From Tamarix chinensis (Eukaryota > Streptophyta > Magnoliopsida > Caryophyllales > Tamaricaceae): a stretch of 64,000 bases of DNA. Where the stretch lies: positions 34,817,090-34,881,089 of the forward strand of contig CM060180.1 in NCBI GenBank assembly GCA_030549775.1. Reading direction: 5' to 3'. How positions within the stretch are numbered: the stretch's first letter is position 1; each line of letters begins with the position of its first letter. A program made the translations under genes and the position numbers. Of the stretch, positions 1 through 12,574 are shown piece after piece. The notes beneath the pieces are model-generated. The model saw nothing but the letters and a program-made list of their open reading frames with translations. It made no database searches and was not told where the DNA came from.

Positions 1-276
1 ATGTATGTGTGTGTGTATAGGATTAATGTGGATATGGTGATGAATTTATTATTTAAATTTGAAATATAACTCTATATTTTCTCACAAAGGAAAAATATAG
101 AGGGCTTTTAAAATTTGTCACTTACACATAATTGATAAAAGTAGAGAAGAACTCACATAAAATCTAATTGAAGATTTAACTTCTAACTTTCATTGAAATT
201 TTCTATTAAACCAATGTGATGTGCATAAGGATTTTATATTTGATTCATGATGAATCTTACACACATAAGATATGCT
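1..276. other. AT-rich flank, nothing recognised
   Basis: The window opens with a short TG-rich run and then AT-rich sequence. I see no open frame, repeat terminus or RNA gene here. It is the left flank of the LTR that starts at 282; the five bases AAAAT at 277-281 are that insertion's target duplication. Confidence 0.6.
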
Positions 277-2166
277 AAAATTATAATACCCGAATTTTAA
301 CCTAACCTTAATCTTAGATAATTAATATTTTAACTCAATCCTAACCCCTAATTATTAATAATTTAATCTTACCCTAATTATTAAATCTTAATTTTAAATA
401 TAATTTCAACCCTAACCCTAAAAATATTTTCCTTTTCCCTTTTCCTTCTCCTTGTTCTTTTTTTTTCTTCTTCTCCTCCCTCTTGGTCACCTTCTTCTAC
501 TTCCCCTTCTTCTCTGAGTGTCTTATTCCCTCACTCGACCAAATCCATCTACTAAGCCTCCACCCTATGTCCTACCTAGCCTAATTCATCATCACCACCA
601 TCCCCCCTCATCTCAAGGAATGTGTCGTATGGAATTTTTGCCTAAATCTCCTTCATTCCTACTTACTTTATACCCCTTATCCACCTTTAGCCATTTCTCA
701 ACCTCTCATAACACCCTCTTATAGATATACCCATCCACTTTCTCTCCTCACCTCATTTAATGCCTCAACAAACTCTCCCTATAATTCCTTTTCCTTCCCT
801 AAACTTCTCTATATATTATTTTGTCATTATTTGTCATTATCTTGTAGAGAAGATTTACATAACTTATCTAACCTTATGTAACTTTACATTTGTTAAGCCT
901 CACATAAACACCCCTTAGCCGCATTGAATTCTCATGGACCATGCCCCCAAGCCGCATCCATCCCTCACACAACCTTAATTTCAAGCAACTTTCTTCCTAT
1001 ACCACTCCATAACTTCACAACCGTACCCTTACCTACGCCAATCACCCACACAACACCCAACTTAGATACATTATCCATGCATACAAAATCCCCTTAAATT
1101 TGTTAATCCCCACATCCCTTGTTGTATCACCTTCTCACGCAAGTCCACTCCATTTGTGCTACATCATCACACAACTTGGTGACTCTTCCTTGCTTCGATT
1201 CCTTTACCCTTTTTCATCCTCCTCTGTCTTAACCTTTCCTTAGATATTTTATTAAGTTATAGCCCCTTATTATTCTTTTTTTTAGGTTATTTTTCAATGG
1301 TCTTGGAGGAGGTGTGTTAGGACTATTTGTGCTTATAGACCGGTGTCAGCTTGGTAAGGAGGCATGTTATAGTTAGTGTTTTTGAATACTATGTGTGTTT
1401 GTGTGTATTATCATGTTGGTGTTATTATATTGATGATGTCATGTAGGTAATGTTATTATATTATAATATGGTATCATGTTATGTAAATTGAGTAATATGA
1501 TAAAACACATGCTTATGTGATATATCATACAATAAGTTTTGTCTTGAAACCCTAAGTGAGGTAGTATGATCTATGATATTGTAATTTATTATTTATTAAG
1601 TATGGAAATTTGATAATTAATATGGCTAAGCTGTTTGGAGATATAATAAGTTGAAGGTCGAAGAATAATAATATCAGACTTGTAGGTTTTTGTAGAAATT
1701 TGGGTATTATGGCTATTATAAGGGTATTTTGGTTAGTTTTTGATAATGTGAAAAATCATTATGGCATGATAATATTTGATAACTTCATAAACTATTTCAT
1801 AATTAATATGATAAAAGTATAGTTGATTAAGACATAAGTTATCTAAAATGAGAATTTTGAGGTTTTTGGTAAGATAAGGGTATTTTAGTTAACACGGGTT
1901 AAATATGAAATTTTAGAATTTATAAAATAGAAATTGATTTAAAATATTCTAAGTAGGTCACACGAAATATTCAAGATAATTATGAGCAGTATCATTCTAA
2001 TATAATGAGAAAATAGCTTAAATTATAAATAGTAACCCTTTATGCAGACTTATTATCACATGTGTAAAACATTGGAGTTAGACCTGGATTTTTAGATATG
2101 TCATTAATATTGCTATTTAAGGATGGTGTGTTAAATTTGGTGAAGAGATGGGTCTTATGGGAGAAG

Positions 2167-2674
2167 TGTGAGATCATTACTTGTATTTGTGTGTAGTCTA
2201 GCATGGATTATTGTGTGCATGTATTTAGAAAAGTTTGGAGCCAAAATGAGATAAAAAAGAAAACATGGGTGGCCCATGTTAGTTAATACAACCTGTGTTT
2301 TCTTGGTCTAATTGGTCATGCATTATTAATATGCTCCATGTTTTGCTTATTTTCTACCATTCACTTGTGTTAGTTAAGTACTTTTATAAATAGATTGTGT
2401 ATGAAATTCTAGCAATGTATGACATACTGTCAAACTTGTCCAAACCCTCTCCTATTATATTCTCTTGTGTTTTGTAATAACATTATGTACTAAGTGATAT
2501 TGTTATGATTGTTTGATTCTCTATATAATCCCTACTGTAACATGTAACAAAGATCATCATTATTTTTCCGATTGTTATTATTTTCTTATTATTCTATCAA
2601 TTAGATCTTAAAATTTTATGATTAATTGTTGGATCAGGTACCAAGCATTCATGTTTCGTGAATTTCCCCCTACA
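2167..2674 (+). repeat. copia-1 5' LTR
   Basis: Starts TGTGAGATCATTACTTG and ends CCCCCTACA directly before the primer-binding site. A TATA-like TATAAATAG lies near 2385-2395. The same block recurs at 4931-5470 with many substitutions, which indicates an old insertion. Confidence 0.85.
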
Positions 2675-2719
2675 ATTGGTATTAGAGCCTTAGTTATGTG
2701 ATCTACCTATATGGGGATG

Positions 2720-4760
2720 GTATTTGCAATATTTGAGATTAAGATATTTGATCATTATGTCAATTTTAGGTTATTGAAATTAAAGATGAAGGCGATCATT
2801 GTTCATAACTGATTAGAGAAGGTATTATTCAAGAAAGTGGAAAAGCTTGAAATGATGAGGAGTTTAGGGATATTAATTTGAAGGCCCTATCCACCATATA
2901 ATTGTGTTTGTCAAACAAGGTCTTAGTAGAAATGGTCAAAGAGAAAAATGTTACCTCATGTGGTTGAAGATGGAGTCCTTGTATATGATGAGATCTATGA
3001 CTAATTGTCTATTGTTGAAGAACCGACTTCATAATTTGAAATTAGGTGAGGGTAAATCCTTGAAATCTTACCTTGATAAATTTAACTCTATAGTTGTAGA
3101 TCTGCAAGAGATAGATGTTAAATTAGATGATGAGGATATGGCTATTATATTGTTTTGTTCTTTCCATGTTGCTTACAAAAATTTTGGCGAGACTCTATTG
3201 TATGAGAATAATGAATTAGTTATTACAAATGTCAAGAATGCCTTGTTATAGAGTGAATTGATTGAGAATCAATTGACTAGAAGATGTCTAGGTGACTCAC
3301 GTGGTGAGGGAATTATAGCAAGGGGACTAGTGAAAAAAATAATTCCAACTTGAGGAAGGACATGTTCAAAACTTTTGTCTTCTATGGTTATTACAAGAAA
3401 GGCCATATTAGGATATTTCTCCCAATAGGAAGCCGATATATACTACTAATGTTGTATCTAATGAGGGTGATGCTGTCATAGCTGAGGGGAATAGTGATGG
3501 TGATTTACTGACTGCCACGAATGCACAAACTAAATTAATCAATAGGTGGATTATGGATTCTGGTCGCTCCTACAATGTTTGTTCCAACAAAATTTGGTTC
3601 TAGATATATGACACTATTTAAGGTAGAGTTTTATCTTGAGAAATAGTGCTTCATGCAGAGTTGCTAGGATTAAGGATGTGAGGGTTAGGATGCACGATGG
3701 TGTGTTCAAGACACTATCTGGTGTTATTTATGTTCATGAGATGACCAAGAGCTTGATTTCGTTGTGTTCATTGGATAACAAATGTTATAGGTGTACAATT
3801 AAGAATGACACATTAAATGTTGTAAGTGATTGTTGGCAAGTAGGTTTGGACATTATACAATCTCGGTGGAACAACTATTGAGGGTGTAGTTGGGGAAAAA
3901 TTGAAAGTGTGTGACTTAGATGTTACTAGTCTCTCGATAATACAAATAAAACACAAGAGTGTCATTAGCATTATTGGGTTGTTCTTGTTATATGACTTGG
4001 TTACATCTAAATCTATCGTCTTCTGTGAGTTTGAATTCTTTCTTGACGAGATGGTAGAGTAGGAGAATCTACTGGATGCTTTAGACAAAGTAGAGATTGC
4101 TGTTGGTTTGGATGGTACATATTCTTATGATGAGGAGGAATCTAGGTAGCAGGTGGAGCAAGTGGGCATTACTTTAGGCAGAACTAGTTATGCCTTGTAT
4201 GCTATGGGTAGTAGTATTGATGTGTTAAAGCTAGTGTTAGACTCAAAGGTTATTGTTGGTGTTGATTCTGCCTTGTGGTATTCTATTGTTGTTGCTGAAG
4301 AGATGTGGTCTTTTTGGTGGACTCAGACATTGGTATGCCATGGTTCACTATCTTTTTATCCATTTAATGCTTGTTATAGAAAAAGATATGTCTAAGGTGA
4401 ATAGGCCGAAGAATTTGGGTTCGCCCAAATTCAATACCCTATAGTTATGATATTCTTGATGTACGATGTGGTTAATACCCTTGTATTGCTTGTGTTGTGA
4501 GCATACGTGTGATGAGCCCTTAAAGACACCTTAGTTAGGTGTAGTGTGGATTATAAGATACTTGGTACATATAATATTGGCTTGTATGGAATATGTGTTG
4601 TTTATTTTTATGATGATAGGTTACTCGAATCTTAGTTGTGGTCTTTATGATTAGAGTTGATTTAGTGTGCTAGTGTTGTGCCTTAAATGTCTTAAGGTAA
4701 TGTGTTTGGCTATGATTGAAGCTGATAATGCTATTTGGTTTTGAATTTTAGCTTGTAAAT
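2720..4760 (+). pseudogene. copia-1 gag-pol remnant (gag, protease, RNase H pieces)
   Basis: Frames broken by many stops carry recognisable copia pieces in order. A gag start contains LLKLKMKAI, and a gag body (2904-3251) contains LESLYMMRS-like and LHNLKLGEGKSLKSYLDKFN segments. A degraded zinc knuckle lies near 3380, with cysteines replaced by tyrosine and leucine. The protease motif IMDSG is near 3550, and the pre-integrase stretch is at 3636-3881. The reading then jumps from the GAG-pre-integrase region to the post-integrase linker (about 4040), and from the start of the RT domain (about 4300) to the RNase H side (about 4385). Integrase catalytic residues and the RT YVDD are absent. Copia-2 in this window contains the missing parts, which supports deletion. 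Confidence 0.8.
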
Positions 4761-4930
4761 ATGGGATGATATGAGTTGTTTCTTTTGATGTTGATCTAGT
4801 GTGTGTGCTAAAGAGTCCATTGCTTACTCATGTTCATTTACCCCAAGGGGTTCTTTAGACCTTGGGGCTTATGATGATCTTTATGTGATTCTATTGCTTA
4901 GTGTTACAAATATTGTGTTAAGGTGGAGAT

Positions 4931-5470
4931 TGTGAGATGATGACTTGTATTTGTGTGTGTAGTCTAGCATGAATTGTTTTGTACATGTGTTTGGAGAATT
5001 TTAGAGCCAAAAAAACATAAAGGAAGAAAAGATGGGTGGCTTGTGTTAGTTAACATGACCCATGTTGTTTTGGTCTACTTGGTTCTACATTATTTTAACA
5101 AAAGCATGTACCACCTATATTTATCAAGACCGTCTATGTTTCTCCTATTTTCTACCGTTTTCTTATATTAGTTACACTTTTTTATAAATAGATTATGTAT
5201 GAAACCCTTGTGATGTGTGGTATGCCATCGAGCATGTCTAAACCCTCTCATCTTATGTTCTCTTATATTTCTAAGAGAATTATGTACTAAGTGATATTAT
5301 GAGGATTATTTGATTCTCATAATCACTAATGTTGTATATAATAAAGATCATCATTATTTTCCTAATTTTTATTATGTTTTGATTGTTCTTTCAATTAGAT
5401 CTTTATATTTCTTGATTTCTTATTAGATTAATTCCTAGGCATTCACATCCTGGTGAATTTCGTCCCTAAA
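4931..5470 (+). repeat. copia-1 3' LTR
   Basis: Direct copy of 2167-2674, starting TGTGAGATGATGACTTG just after the purine tract AAGGTGGAGAT. It ends TCCCTAAA and is followed by ATAAG, the decayed target duplication. Confidence 0.85.
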
Positions 5471-6390
5471 ATAAGTTATGCTTATCTTGGGAAGTTAGGG
5501 TATTATAAGGGAGTTATGGCCTTTTCCTTAGGGAATGTCCTAATCATCATCTAGATTGTGTTGTTTGGGCCTTGTTAATTAAGTTAAGCCTATTGTGTGT
5601 GCCTTGCACGTTTATATTTAAGTTTGTATCTTAAAGTAAAAAGATCACATGAGTTAGGACTAAGGCGTAGAGATTGTTCTGCCGGTTGATAGTAATTAGG
5701 AGCATTTTACCCTAGAATGTGCATCAGACCCATTCTACCAGTTTAAGAATAAAGGTCATGAGCATGTTTCCTTAGGAGGTGTTAAGTTTATTCCACTGTA
5801 TGATGATAGTGGCCAGGTGTATTTTTCCTTAGGAGGTGCTTTAGTCCATTCCATCAGATTAAGAATAGTGAAGCCTTTGAACTCAATGTAAATTAGTAAA
5901 TGGATTGTAGTTATACCTAATAATGGAACTCTGATTCAATTTTCCTGTTGTATCATATTACATTTAATTAATATGCATGCTTATTCTTCCATGCAATATT
6001 ATGTACTTGTAAGTCCTTGCTATAATTGTATTGTTCCCTTACTTGGTACATAGTATAATGATCATCCTTTTTATGGGTATTGCATGTTCGCACAAGCAGA
6101 TAATGTAGAATTTGTTATGCAGGTTGATGAGGACCACTTGGATGAATTTGATGTTTATGATTTTTTTCTTGGGGGGGGGGAGTGATCATATTATCTTTAG
6201 GGTTGAATGTAGAGTCATGTTATCTGGTTATGAGTTTTATCCAAATACGTTTTTAAACTCTTAGTTGTAGTGAATCTCTTTTGATTATATTTATTATATT
6301 GCACTAGGAGTAAATCTCTTAACTCTTATATGAGTTTATAAAAGTTTCTCTCATTCTCTATTTATCAGTTGTTCTAACTATTTTCCCTTG

Positions 6391-6435
6391 TATTCGATGT
6401 AAAGATATTATGATAAACCAGACTTATATCAAATA
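6391..6435 (+). other. Terminal hairpin of LTR-A
   Basis: Arms TATTCGATGTAAAG (6391-6404) and CTTATATCAAATA (6423-6435) pair over about 12 positions, with one wobble, one C-A mismatch and a one-base bulge. ATAATGGTAATACC follows, the counterpart of the motif after this hairpin in the other LTR copies. It lies about 75 bp before the LTR end. Confidence 0.65.
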
Positions 6436-6517
6436 TAATGGTAATACCTAACTATATTGTTATTATGTTTCTGCTAAAATAAATTTTTTATAGTAAATTT
6501 TGGGGTGTTGCAAAAAT

Positions 6518-7138
6518 ATAAAAGAAAACACACATAATATTTTAATAATGGCACTACACTCATAGGAAAAACTAAGATAAAACACACTCTAACAAGATAA
6601 AACTATATCTAACAAACTCCCATATTCTAATAAGCTACTTAATAATTAAGTAATAAATCAAATAATAACTAATTAAGACTTAAACAACCAACATTAAGGA
6701 GGCTCGTAGATGTTCATTATATGTGCATGAAATATTATTTCATTAAACATCTCATAATTCCCTTCATGTCCTTGCACCAACGAGTTAAACATTTATAGCA
6801 CCTAACAAAAACTAAGAAGAATAAACTACAACCACTAAATTCAAAACATTAAAATGAAATATAACTAAATCAACAAATTAAATGGCAAACAAGAAACACA
6901 AAAGTAGTTAACTTGACAACAATGACAAACAATAGGTAGTAGGGGTGTACATGCTTTGGTTAATGGTGGTTAACATCCTTAACCAAACCAAACCATATTT
7001 TAGGGTTATTTTTTTCCTTAACTAAATCAAACCATACTTTAAATGCCCTTAACTAAAAAACCATAATTTTGCATTTTGGTTTTGTATGGTTAGTGGTTAA
7101 CCAATAAATTAAAAAGAACACACGAATATTGCTACCTA
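6518..7138. other. AT-rich spacer with MITE-like fragment
   Basis: This A-rich stretch separates LTR-A from the copia-3 LTR. From about 6945 to 7102, TAGGGGTGTACATG is followed by repeated TTAACCA/TGGTTAA words in both orientations. That composition resembles ends of non-autonomous hAT-like MITEs, but no matching second terminus or target duplication is visible. No open frame is convincing. Confidence 0.35.
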
Positions 7139-7202
7139 TGTTGCAGAATTAGCATGCCTTTAGAGAAATCCCCACCTAATCAAGATTAACAATATTACGC
7201 AC

Positions 7203-7789
7203 TGTGAGCTTGTGACTCGTATTTGGTATGTAGAATATCTTGGATTGGTGTGTGAAGTGTTTCGGAGGAATTTGGAGTAGAACTGCGAGCTATGTTAGAA
7301 AGATGTGAAGATTTTACCTTGAATAAATTAGAATTTGGAAAAATACTAAACATAAAAGTTGTAGATCTTTTTGTTAGCTTTCCAATGAATCTAGAAAATG
7401 TGTCCTGTTTTTGTGAGAGGCCGAGAAACAGAAAATAAACACGGGGGTACCGTGTTTATTAACATGATTAGTGTTTTTTTTTTGTTTTTTCACTCTACCT
7501 TGGTTTTCGCTAATAATAGTCTCGTATAGTATAAATACCATGCGATTAGAACCCTAATCCATAGAGCGCCGTCTTCTTCTTCTATTGAGTTCTCTTGTAA
7601 TTCCTTGATGAATTGAGTGATTATGTGAGAATTTCTTTGATTCTCTTTGGTATCACAATTACTTCACATCAATAAGATCAACTGTTTCCCCAATCTATGT
7701 TCTTGAGTGTTCTTCTCTTCTCAATTCTTATGTGTTCTAATTGATTCTAATTAGACTTTATTTGTCTAAATTGGTTTCGATCCACAACA
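7203..7789 (+). repeat. copia-2 5' LTR
   Basis: Begins TGTGAGCTTGTGACTCG and ends GATCCACAACA. A TATA box TATAAATA lies at 7530-7537. It lacks the segment found in the 3' LTR between the words CTTTCCAA and AAAATGTGTC. Confidence 0.9.
7530..7537 (+). promoter_or_regulatory. TATA box of copia-2 5' LTR
   Basis: TATAAATA in the middle of the LTR, with the counterpart TATAAAAA at 12309-12316 in the 3' LTR. This is the expected place for the U3/R core promoter; activity is not shown. Confidence 0.6.
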
Positions 7790-7791
7790 AA

Positions 7792-7804
7792 TTGGTATCA
7801 GAGC
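7792..7804 (+). other. Primer-binding site of copia-2
   Basis: TTGGTATCAGAGC begins two bases after the 5' LTR. TGGTATCAGAGC is the standard plant copia primer-binding site, complementary to the 3' end of initiator tRNA-Met. Confidence 0.9.
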
Positions 7805-7822
7805 GTGGGGTTTGTATTCAGG

Positions 7823-10800
7823 ATGTCTACAAGATTTGATATAGAGAAGGTTAATCGGTCTATGAACTTTGGCTTATGGAAGTTGAAGATGAAGGCGATC
7901 CGAATTCAGAATGAATTGGAGAAGGCATTACTCGGGAAATCAAAGAAGTCCAATTAGATGATAGATGAGAAATTTGAGGAGATAGATCAAAAGGCCATTT
8001 CCACCATATAGTTGCATTTGTCTAATGAGGTATTGCGCGAGGTGGATAAAGAAACAACGATATCATCCCTATGGCTCAAGTTGGAGTCTTTATACATGAC
8101 GAAGTCGGTGACGAATCGTCTGTTATTGAAGAGCAAGTTGCACGATTTAAAATTGGGTAAAGGACAATCCCTAAAATCTCATCTTGATGAATTTGACTCT
8201 ATAATTATGGATCTGAGGAATATAGATGTCAAATTGGAGGATGAAGATCTTGCTATTACATTGTTGTGTTCTTTGCCTACTGATTACAAACATTTTCGTG
8301 ATACCATACTATATGGGAAGGATGATGAGTTAGTTCTTGATGATTTCAAGACTGCATTGCTACAACAGGAACTGATTGAGAATAAGTTGATTAGAGGTGG
8401 TTCTAGTGACTCACATAGTAAAGGACTTGTAGCTAGGGGCAGAACTCAGGAATAGGGTTATGGTGATAAGAAGAAGAAGTCTAGGTCAAAGTCGAGGAAT
8501 AACAGATCCAAGAATATCATGTGCTATAGATGTCACAAGAAGGGTCATATCAAGAAGTTTTTTCCTAATAGGATATCTGGAGATATATTTGGTGAATCAT
8601 CTGGTATAAAGGATGATGCTGCTATAGCTTAATATGATAGGGATGGTGATGTGTTGACTATCACTGATAGTCAAACCAAGATTATGGACAAGTGGATCTT
8701 AGACTCTGGATGCTATTACCATATTTGTCCCAACAGGAACTGATTCTAGGCTTACGAGACATCTCGAGGTGGAGTAGTTCTGATGGGTAATGATGTTGCA
8801 TGCAAAGTTGTTGGGATTGGGGCAGTGAAGGTGAAGATGCATGATGGTGTGGTCAGAACATTGTCTAATGCTCAACATGTCCCTGAGATGACCAAGAACT
8901 TGATTTCATCGAGTTTTTTGGATTGTAATGGATATCATTGTGTGATCAAGGATGGCACAATGATGATTACTAGAGGGTCTCTTGTTGCATGAGCTTCAGG
9001 ACATTGCATGAGCTTGTTGGTTCCACTGTTGAGGGAGCAGCTGTAGTAACATCATCGAGCATATCTGAATCGGATGTTACTAGACTTTGGCATATGCGAC
9101 TTGGACACATGAGTGTCAAATGCTTGACTGAGCTCTCCAAGAGAGGGTTGTTGGATGGGAAGAGTACAGGTACTATGGATTTTTGTGAGCACTATGTTTG
9201 GCAAGCAGAAGTGAGTTAGTTTTTCAAAGGCTACATAGTACAAAGGGGCCTCTAGATTATGTTCACTCTTATTTGTGGGGTCCTGCAAGGTGGTTTCCAA
9301 GGGTGGTTCTCGATACCTACTGACATTTATTGATGACTTCTCTAGGAATGTATGGACTTATTTTATTAAAAATAAGAATGATGTCTTTGAAGTTTTCAAT
9401 CGTTGGAATACTTTACTAGAGAAGAACACTGGGAGACAAGTGAGGTGTCTCAGGATAGATAATGGCCTTGAGTTTGTGGAGCATAGTTTCACTGAGTACT
9501 ATGAGGACCATGGTATTTCTAGGAATCACACTTGTGCTGGAAGACCATAACAAAATGGGGTTGCTGAGAGGATGAATATGACCCTATTAGAGAAGGCTTG
9601 ATGTATGTTGTCACAAGATAGATTAGTCAAGGAGTTTTGGGCTAAAACATTTCACATGGTGGCATTCCTAGTGAACAGGTCACCTAATTGTTCCATTAAT
9701 TTGATGACACCTTAGGAGGTATGGTCTGGCAAGCTAGCTAATTATTCTAATTTGCATGTTTTTGGATGTTCTTCCTATGCTTATATGAATGAAGGGAAGC
9801 TCGAGCCTAGAGCCAAGAAGTGCATCTTGCTTGGCTATACATCCGGTGTGAAGGGGTACAGATTATGGAACCCAACAACATCCAAGTTTTTGACTAGTAG
9901 GGATGCTACCTTCAATGAGTTCGTATTCTCCAAAAGATCGAGTCTTCTTCTAATAGATTGTCTAAAGAGCTGGAGTAGGAGAATTTGCATGGTGTTATGG
10001 ATAAGGTGGAGATAGAGGTTGATTTGGATCAGTCGGACTCTTTTAGCATGAGACCCACTATTCCTAAAGTGGGTGGATCCAAGCAGTAGGTGGAGTAAAG
10101 GGGCATTGCTCCAAGTAGACCACAGAGGGTTGTGAAGTCTCATGTGAGGTATCGCTTTGAGGAATTAGCAGGTTATGCTTTGGCTAGTGCTGAGTCTGTA
10201 GTTGATGTAGAGGAGCTAGTGTCATACTCAGATGCCATTGTTAGTGCTGATTCTTCTCAGTGGTGTGCTGCTACAGAGGAGGAGATGCAATCTCTATGGA
10301 AGAATCAGACATGGGAACTTATGAAGGCACCTAGGAAGAAGAAAATAGTTGATTGCAAGTGGGTGTAGAATTTAAAATAGGGAACTCTAAGTGTTGAGGG
10401 ACTATGGTACAAGGCTCGTTTAGTTGCACATGGGTTCAGTCAGATACCTGGTGTAGACTATAATGAGGTATTTTCCCCTATTGTCAGGAATACTTCTATT
10501 CGTACTTTTCTTGTGCTTGTAGCTATGCAGGATATGGAGTTAGAGCAATTGGATGTTAAAAAAACATTTCTACATGGTGAGCTCGAGGAGGGGATCTATA
10601 TGCACCAACCAGATGTCTTTGTTGTTGAAGGCAAGCAAGATCATGTGTGCTTATTGAAGAAGTCATTGTATGGTCTAAAGCAGTCGCCTAGATAATGGTA
10701 CAAAAAATTTGATCAGTTTATGATTTGTATAGGTCCTCCAAGAGTGATTACAGTGGATGTGCATACTTAAAGTAGGCTGGTGATGGTTCTCTTGTGTATC

Positions 10801-11777
10801 TTTTGTTGTATGTCGATGACATGCTTGTTGCAGTAAAAGATTTGTCTAAAGTTAAGAAGGTGAAAACAATCTTGAAGACTGAGTTTGAGATGGAGGATAT
10901 GGGAGCTGCGAAGAAGATCCTTGGCATGGAAATTAGTCGAGACTGCAGACAGAAGCGTCTTTACTTGTCACAAGAGAAGTATGTGAACAAGGTGTTGGAG
11001 AGGTTTCATATGATTGATGCCAAGCCGGTTATTACTCCCTTGGCTACTCACTTCAGATTGTTTGCTTTAGATTGCCCTAAATCTAAATATGAGGAGGAGT
11101 TTATGGCCACAGTTCCCTAATATAATGATGTGGGATGCATGATGTACACTATGGTTTGTACCAGGGCGGATATTGATCAAGCTGTGAGTGTTGTGAGCAG
11201 ATATATAACGAATTTGGGGAAGGCTCACTAGCAAGTGGTGAAGTGGATTATGAGGTACTTGAAGGGTACACCATCATCTTGTTTGGAGTATGGGAGGTCG
11301 ATTGATGCGTTGACTGGGTTCGTTGACTCTGATTATGGTGGAGATCTTGATAATAGGTGATCTACTGGAGGTTATGTGTTTTGTCTTGGTGGTTCGGCAA
11401 TTAGCTGGAGGTCATCTTTGCAAGATATAGCTGCGTTGTCCACTATCAAGGCTGAGTATATGGCTATAACTAAGGCTTTTCAGAAAGCTTTGTGGCTTGG
11501 TGGTTTCGTTTGTGAGCTTAGATTTGGTCATAGTGCTCCCATTGTTCTTAGCGATAGTCAGAGTGTTATCTATTTGGCAAAGAATTAGAATTCTTTCCAT
11601 CGTTGGATGAAGCACATTGATATCAGGTACCACTTCATCCGAGGTACTATTACAACAGGCAAGGTTGTGTTGAAGAAGGTGGTTACTTCTGAGAATCCAG
11701 CGAATATGCTAACGAAGCCATTGACGGTGAGCAAGTTCGAGCATTGCTCGGGCTTGGTTGGTGTTTGTGTATCATGA
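7823..11777 (+). pseudogene. copia-2 gag-pol pseudogene
   Basis: Starts at ATG 7823 (MSTRFDIEK). Gag runs to about 8455. The zinc knuckle at 8522 reads CYRCHKKGHIKKF, so the last cysteine of CX2CX4HX4C is replaced by phenylalanine. The protease LDSG motif is at about 8699. The pre-integrase motif LWHMRLGHMS is near 9090, with a cysteine lost in its zinc finger. In the integrase core (9217-9900) the first Asp codon reads Tyr, while LRIDNGLEF and NGVAERMN keep the other two acidic residues. RT (10132-11120) has an intact YVDD at 10809-10820. RNase H (11160-11680) has DSDYGGD and IKAEYM. Stops and frame changes near 8985, 9220-9270, 10020-10130 and 10700-10790 break it. It is a single-polyprotein copia that is now defunct. 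Confidence 0.92.
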
Positions 11778-11851
11778 GGGCCTTTTGGGACCTAGGGATT
11801 TTTACAAATGGTCTTTTGTATTCCTAGTGATAGCTACTTCAAATACTTCAT

Positions 11852-11864
11852 CAAGGTGGAGAAT
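11852..11864 (+). other. Polypurine tract of copia-2
   Basis: CAAGGTGGAGAAT immediately precedes the 3' LTR, the place where plus-strand DNA synthesis is primed. The same AAGGTGGAGA core precedes the LTRs of copia-1 and copia-3. Confidence 0.75.
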
Positions 11865-12569
11865 TGTGAGCTTGTGACTCGTATTTGGTGTGTAGAATAG
11901 CTTGGATTGGTGTGCGAAGTGCTTTGGAGGAACTTGGAGTAAAACTATGAGCTATTCTAGAACGATGTGAATATTTTACCTTGAAGTAATTGGAATTTGG
12001 AAATCTTCTGAACTTAAAAGTTGTAGATCTTTCTGTTATCTTTCCAACTCATTAAGAATAAGCTTGATCAGAGTTCATATGAAGAAGTTGTGGTCAAAAT
12101 AATAAAGATTGTCAAAGATGGAAAGAAACACCGGGGGCGTGTTAGTGAAACACGATATGTGTTTTTGCATCAGGAAAATGTGTCATGTTTTCGTGAGAAG
12201 CCGAGAGATAGAAAATAAACACTGGGGTACCGTATTTATTAACACGATCCATGTTTTTTTGGTTTTTTTCACTCCGCCTCAATTTTCGCTAATAACAGTT
12301 TCGTATAGTATAAAAACCATGCATTTAGAACCTTAATACATAGAGTGCCGTCTTCTTCTCCTATTGAGTTCTTTTGTAATTCTTTGATGAATTGAGTGAT
12401 TTATGTGAGAATTTATTTAATTCTCTTTATAATCACAATTACTTCACATCAATAAGATCATTTGTTTCCCCAATCCGTGTTCTTGAGTGTTCTTCTCTTC
12501 TCAATTCTTGTGTGTTCTAATTGATTCTAATTAGATCATATTTTTCCGAATTGGTATCGATCCATAACA
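11865..12569 (+). repeat. copia-2 3' LTR
   Basis: Direct copy of the 5' LTR, starting TGTGAGCTTGTGACTCG and ending GATCCATAACA. It carries an extra block at about 12055-12175 containing AACACCGGGGGCGTGTTAG, similar to the downstream AACACTGGGGTACCGTATTT. That suggests a local duplication here or a deletion in the 5' copy. Confidence 0.9.
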
Positions 12570-12574
12570 CACAC

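Larger units (their letters stand above)
2167..5470 (+). mobile_element. copia-1: internally deleted Ty1/copia element nested in LTR-A
   Basis: Two direct LTRs (2167-2674 and 4931-5470) begin TGTGAGATSAT and end near CCCTAMA. A primer-binding site follows the first (TTGGTATTAGAGCC, 2676-2689), and a purine tract AAGGTGGAGAT precedes the second. The flanking pentamers AGAAG (2162-2166) and ATAAG (5471-5475) match at 4/5. The 2.26-kb interior keeps gag, protease and RNase H remnants but has lost the integrase core and nearly all of reverse transcriptase. It therefore cannot encode its own transposition. Confidence 0.9.
282..6512 (+). mobile_element. LTR-A: long solo LTR, split by copia-1
   Basis: The left end reads TATAATACCCG (the family start TGTAATACCCC with decay) and the right end reads GGGGTGTTGCA. 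AAAAT lies immediately outside both ends (277-281 and 6513-6517), a perfect 5-bp target duplication. Removing copia-1 (2167-5470) leaves about 2.9 kb with no coding region. Internal landmarks shared with other copies are a pyrimidine tract (about 425-520), repeats around AGGAGCATTTTACCCTAGAA (5690-5870), a block with CCTTTTTATGGG (about 6065-6080) and the terminal hairpin (6391-6435). The long LTR and end sequences resemble plant Ty3/gypsy elements of the Tekay/Del or Ogre type; that assignment is inference. Confidence 0.85.
7203..12569 (+). mobile_element. copia-2: full-length but inactivated Ty1/copia element
   Basis: LTRs at 7203-7789 and 11865-12569 flank a region with gag, protease, integrase, reverse transcriptase and RNase H in the Ty1/copia order. 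Flanking pentamers are CGCAC (7198-7202) and CACAC (12570-12574), a 4/5 target duplication differing by one transition. The insertion sits inside the LTR of copia-3. The two LTRs differ by a roughly 115-bp block, present in the 3' LTR near 12055-12175 and absent from the 5' LTR. At about 5.4 kb the element has normal copia size. Confidence 0.93.

Noticed and set aside
6170..6182. Run of ten G as a polypurine tract of an LTR element
   Set aside because: It lies inside LTR-A at a position where LTR-D has GTGGAGGAGTAA; no LTR begins after it.
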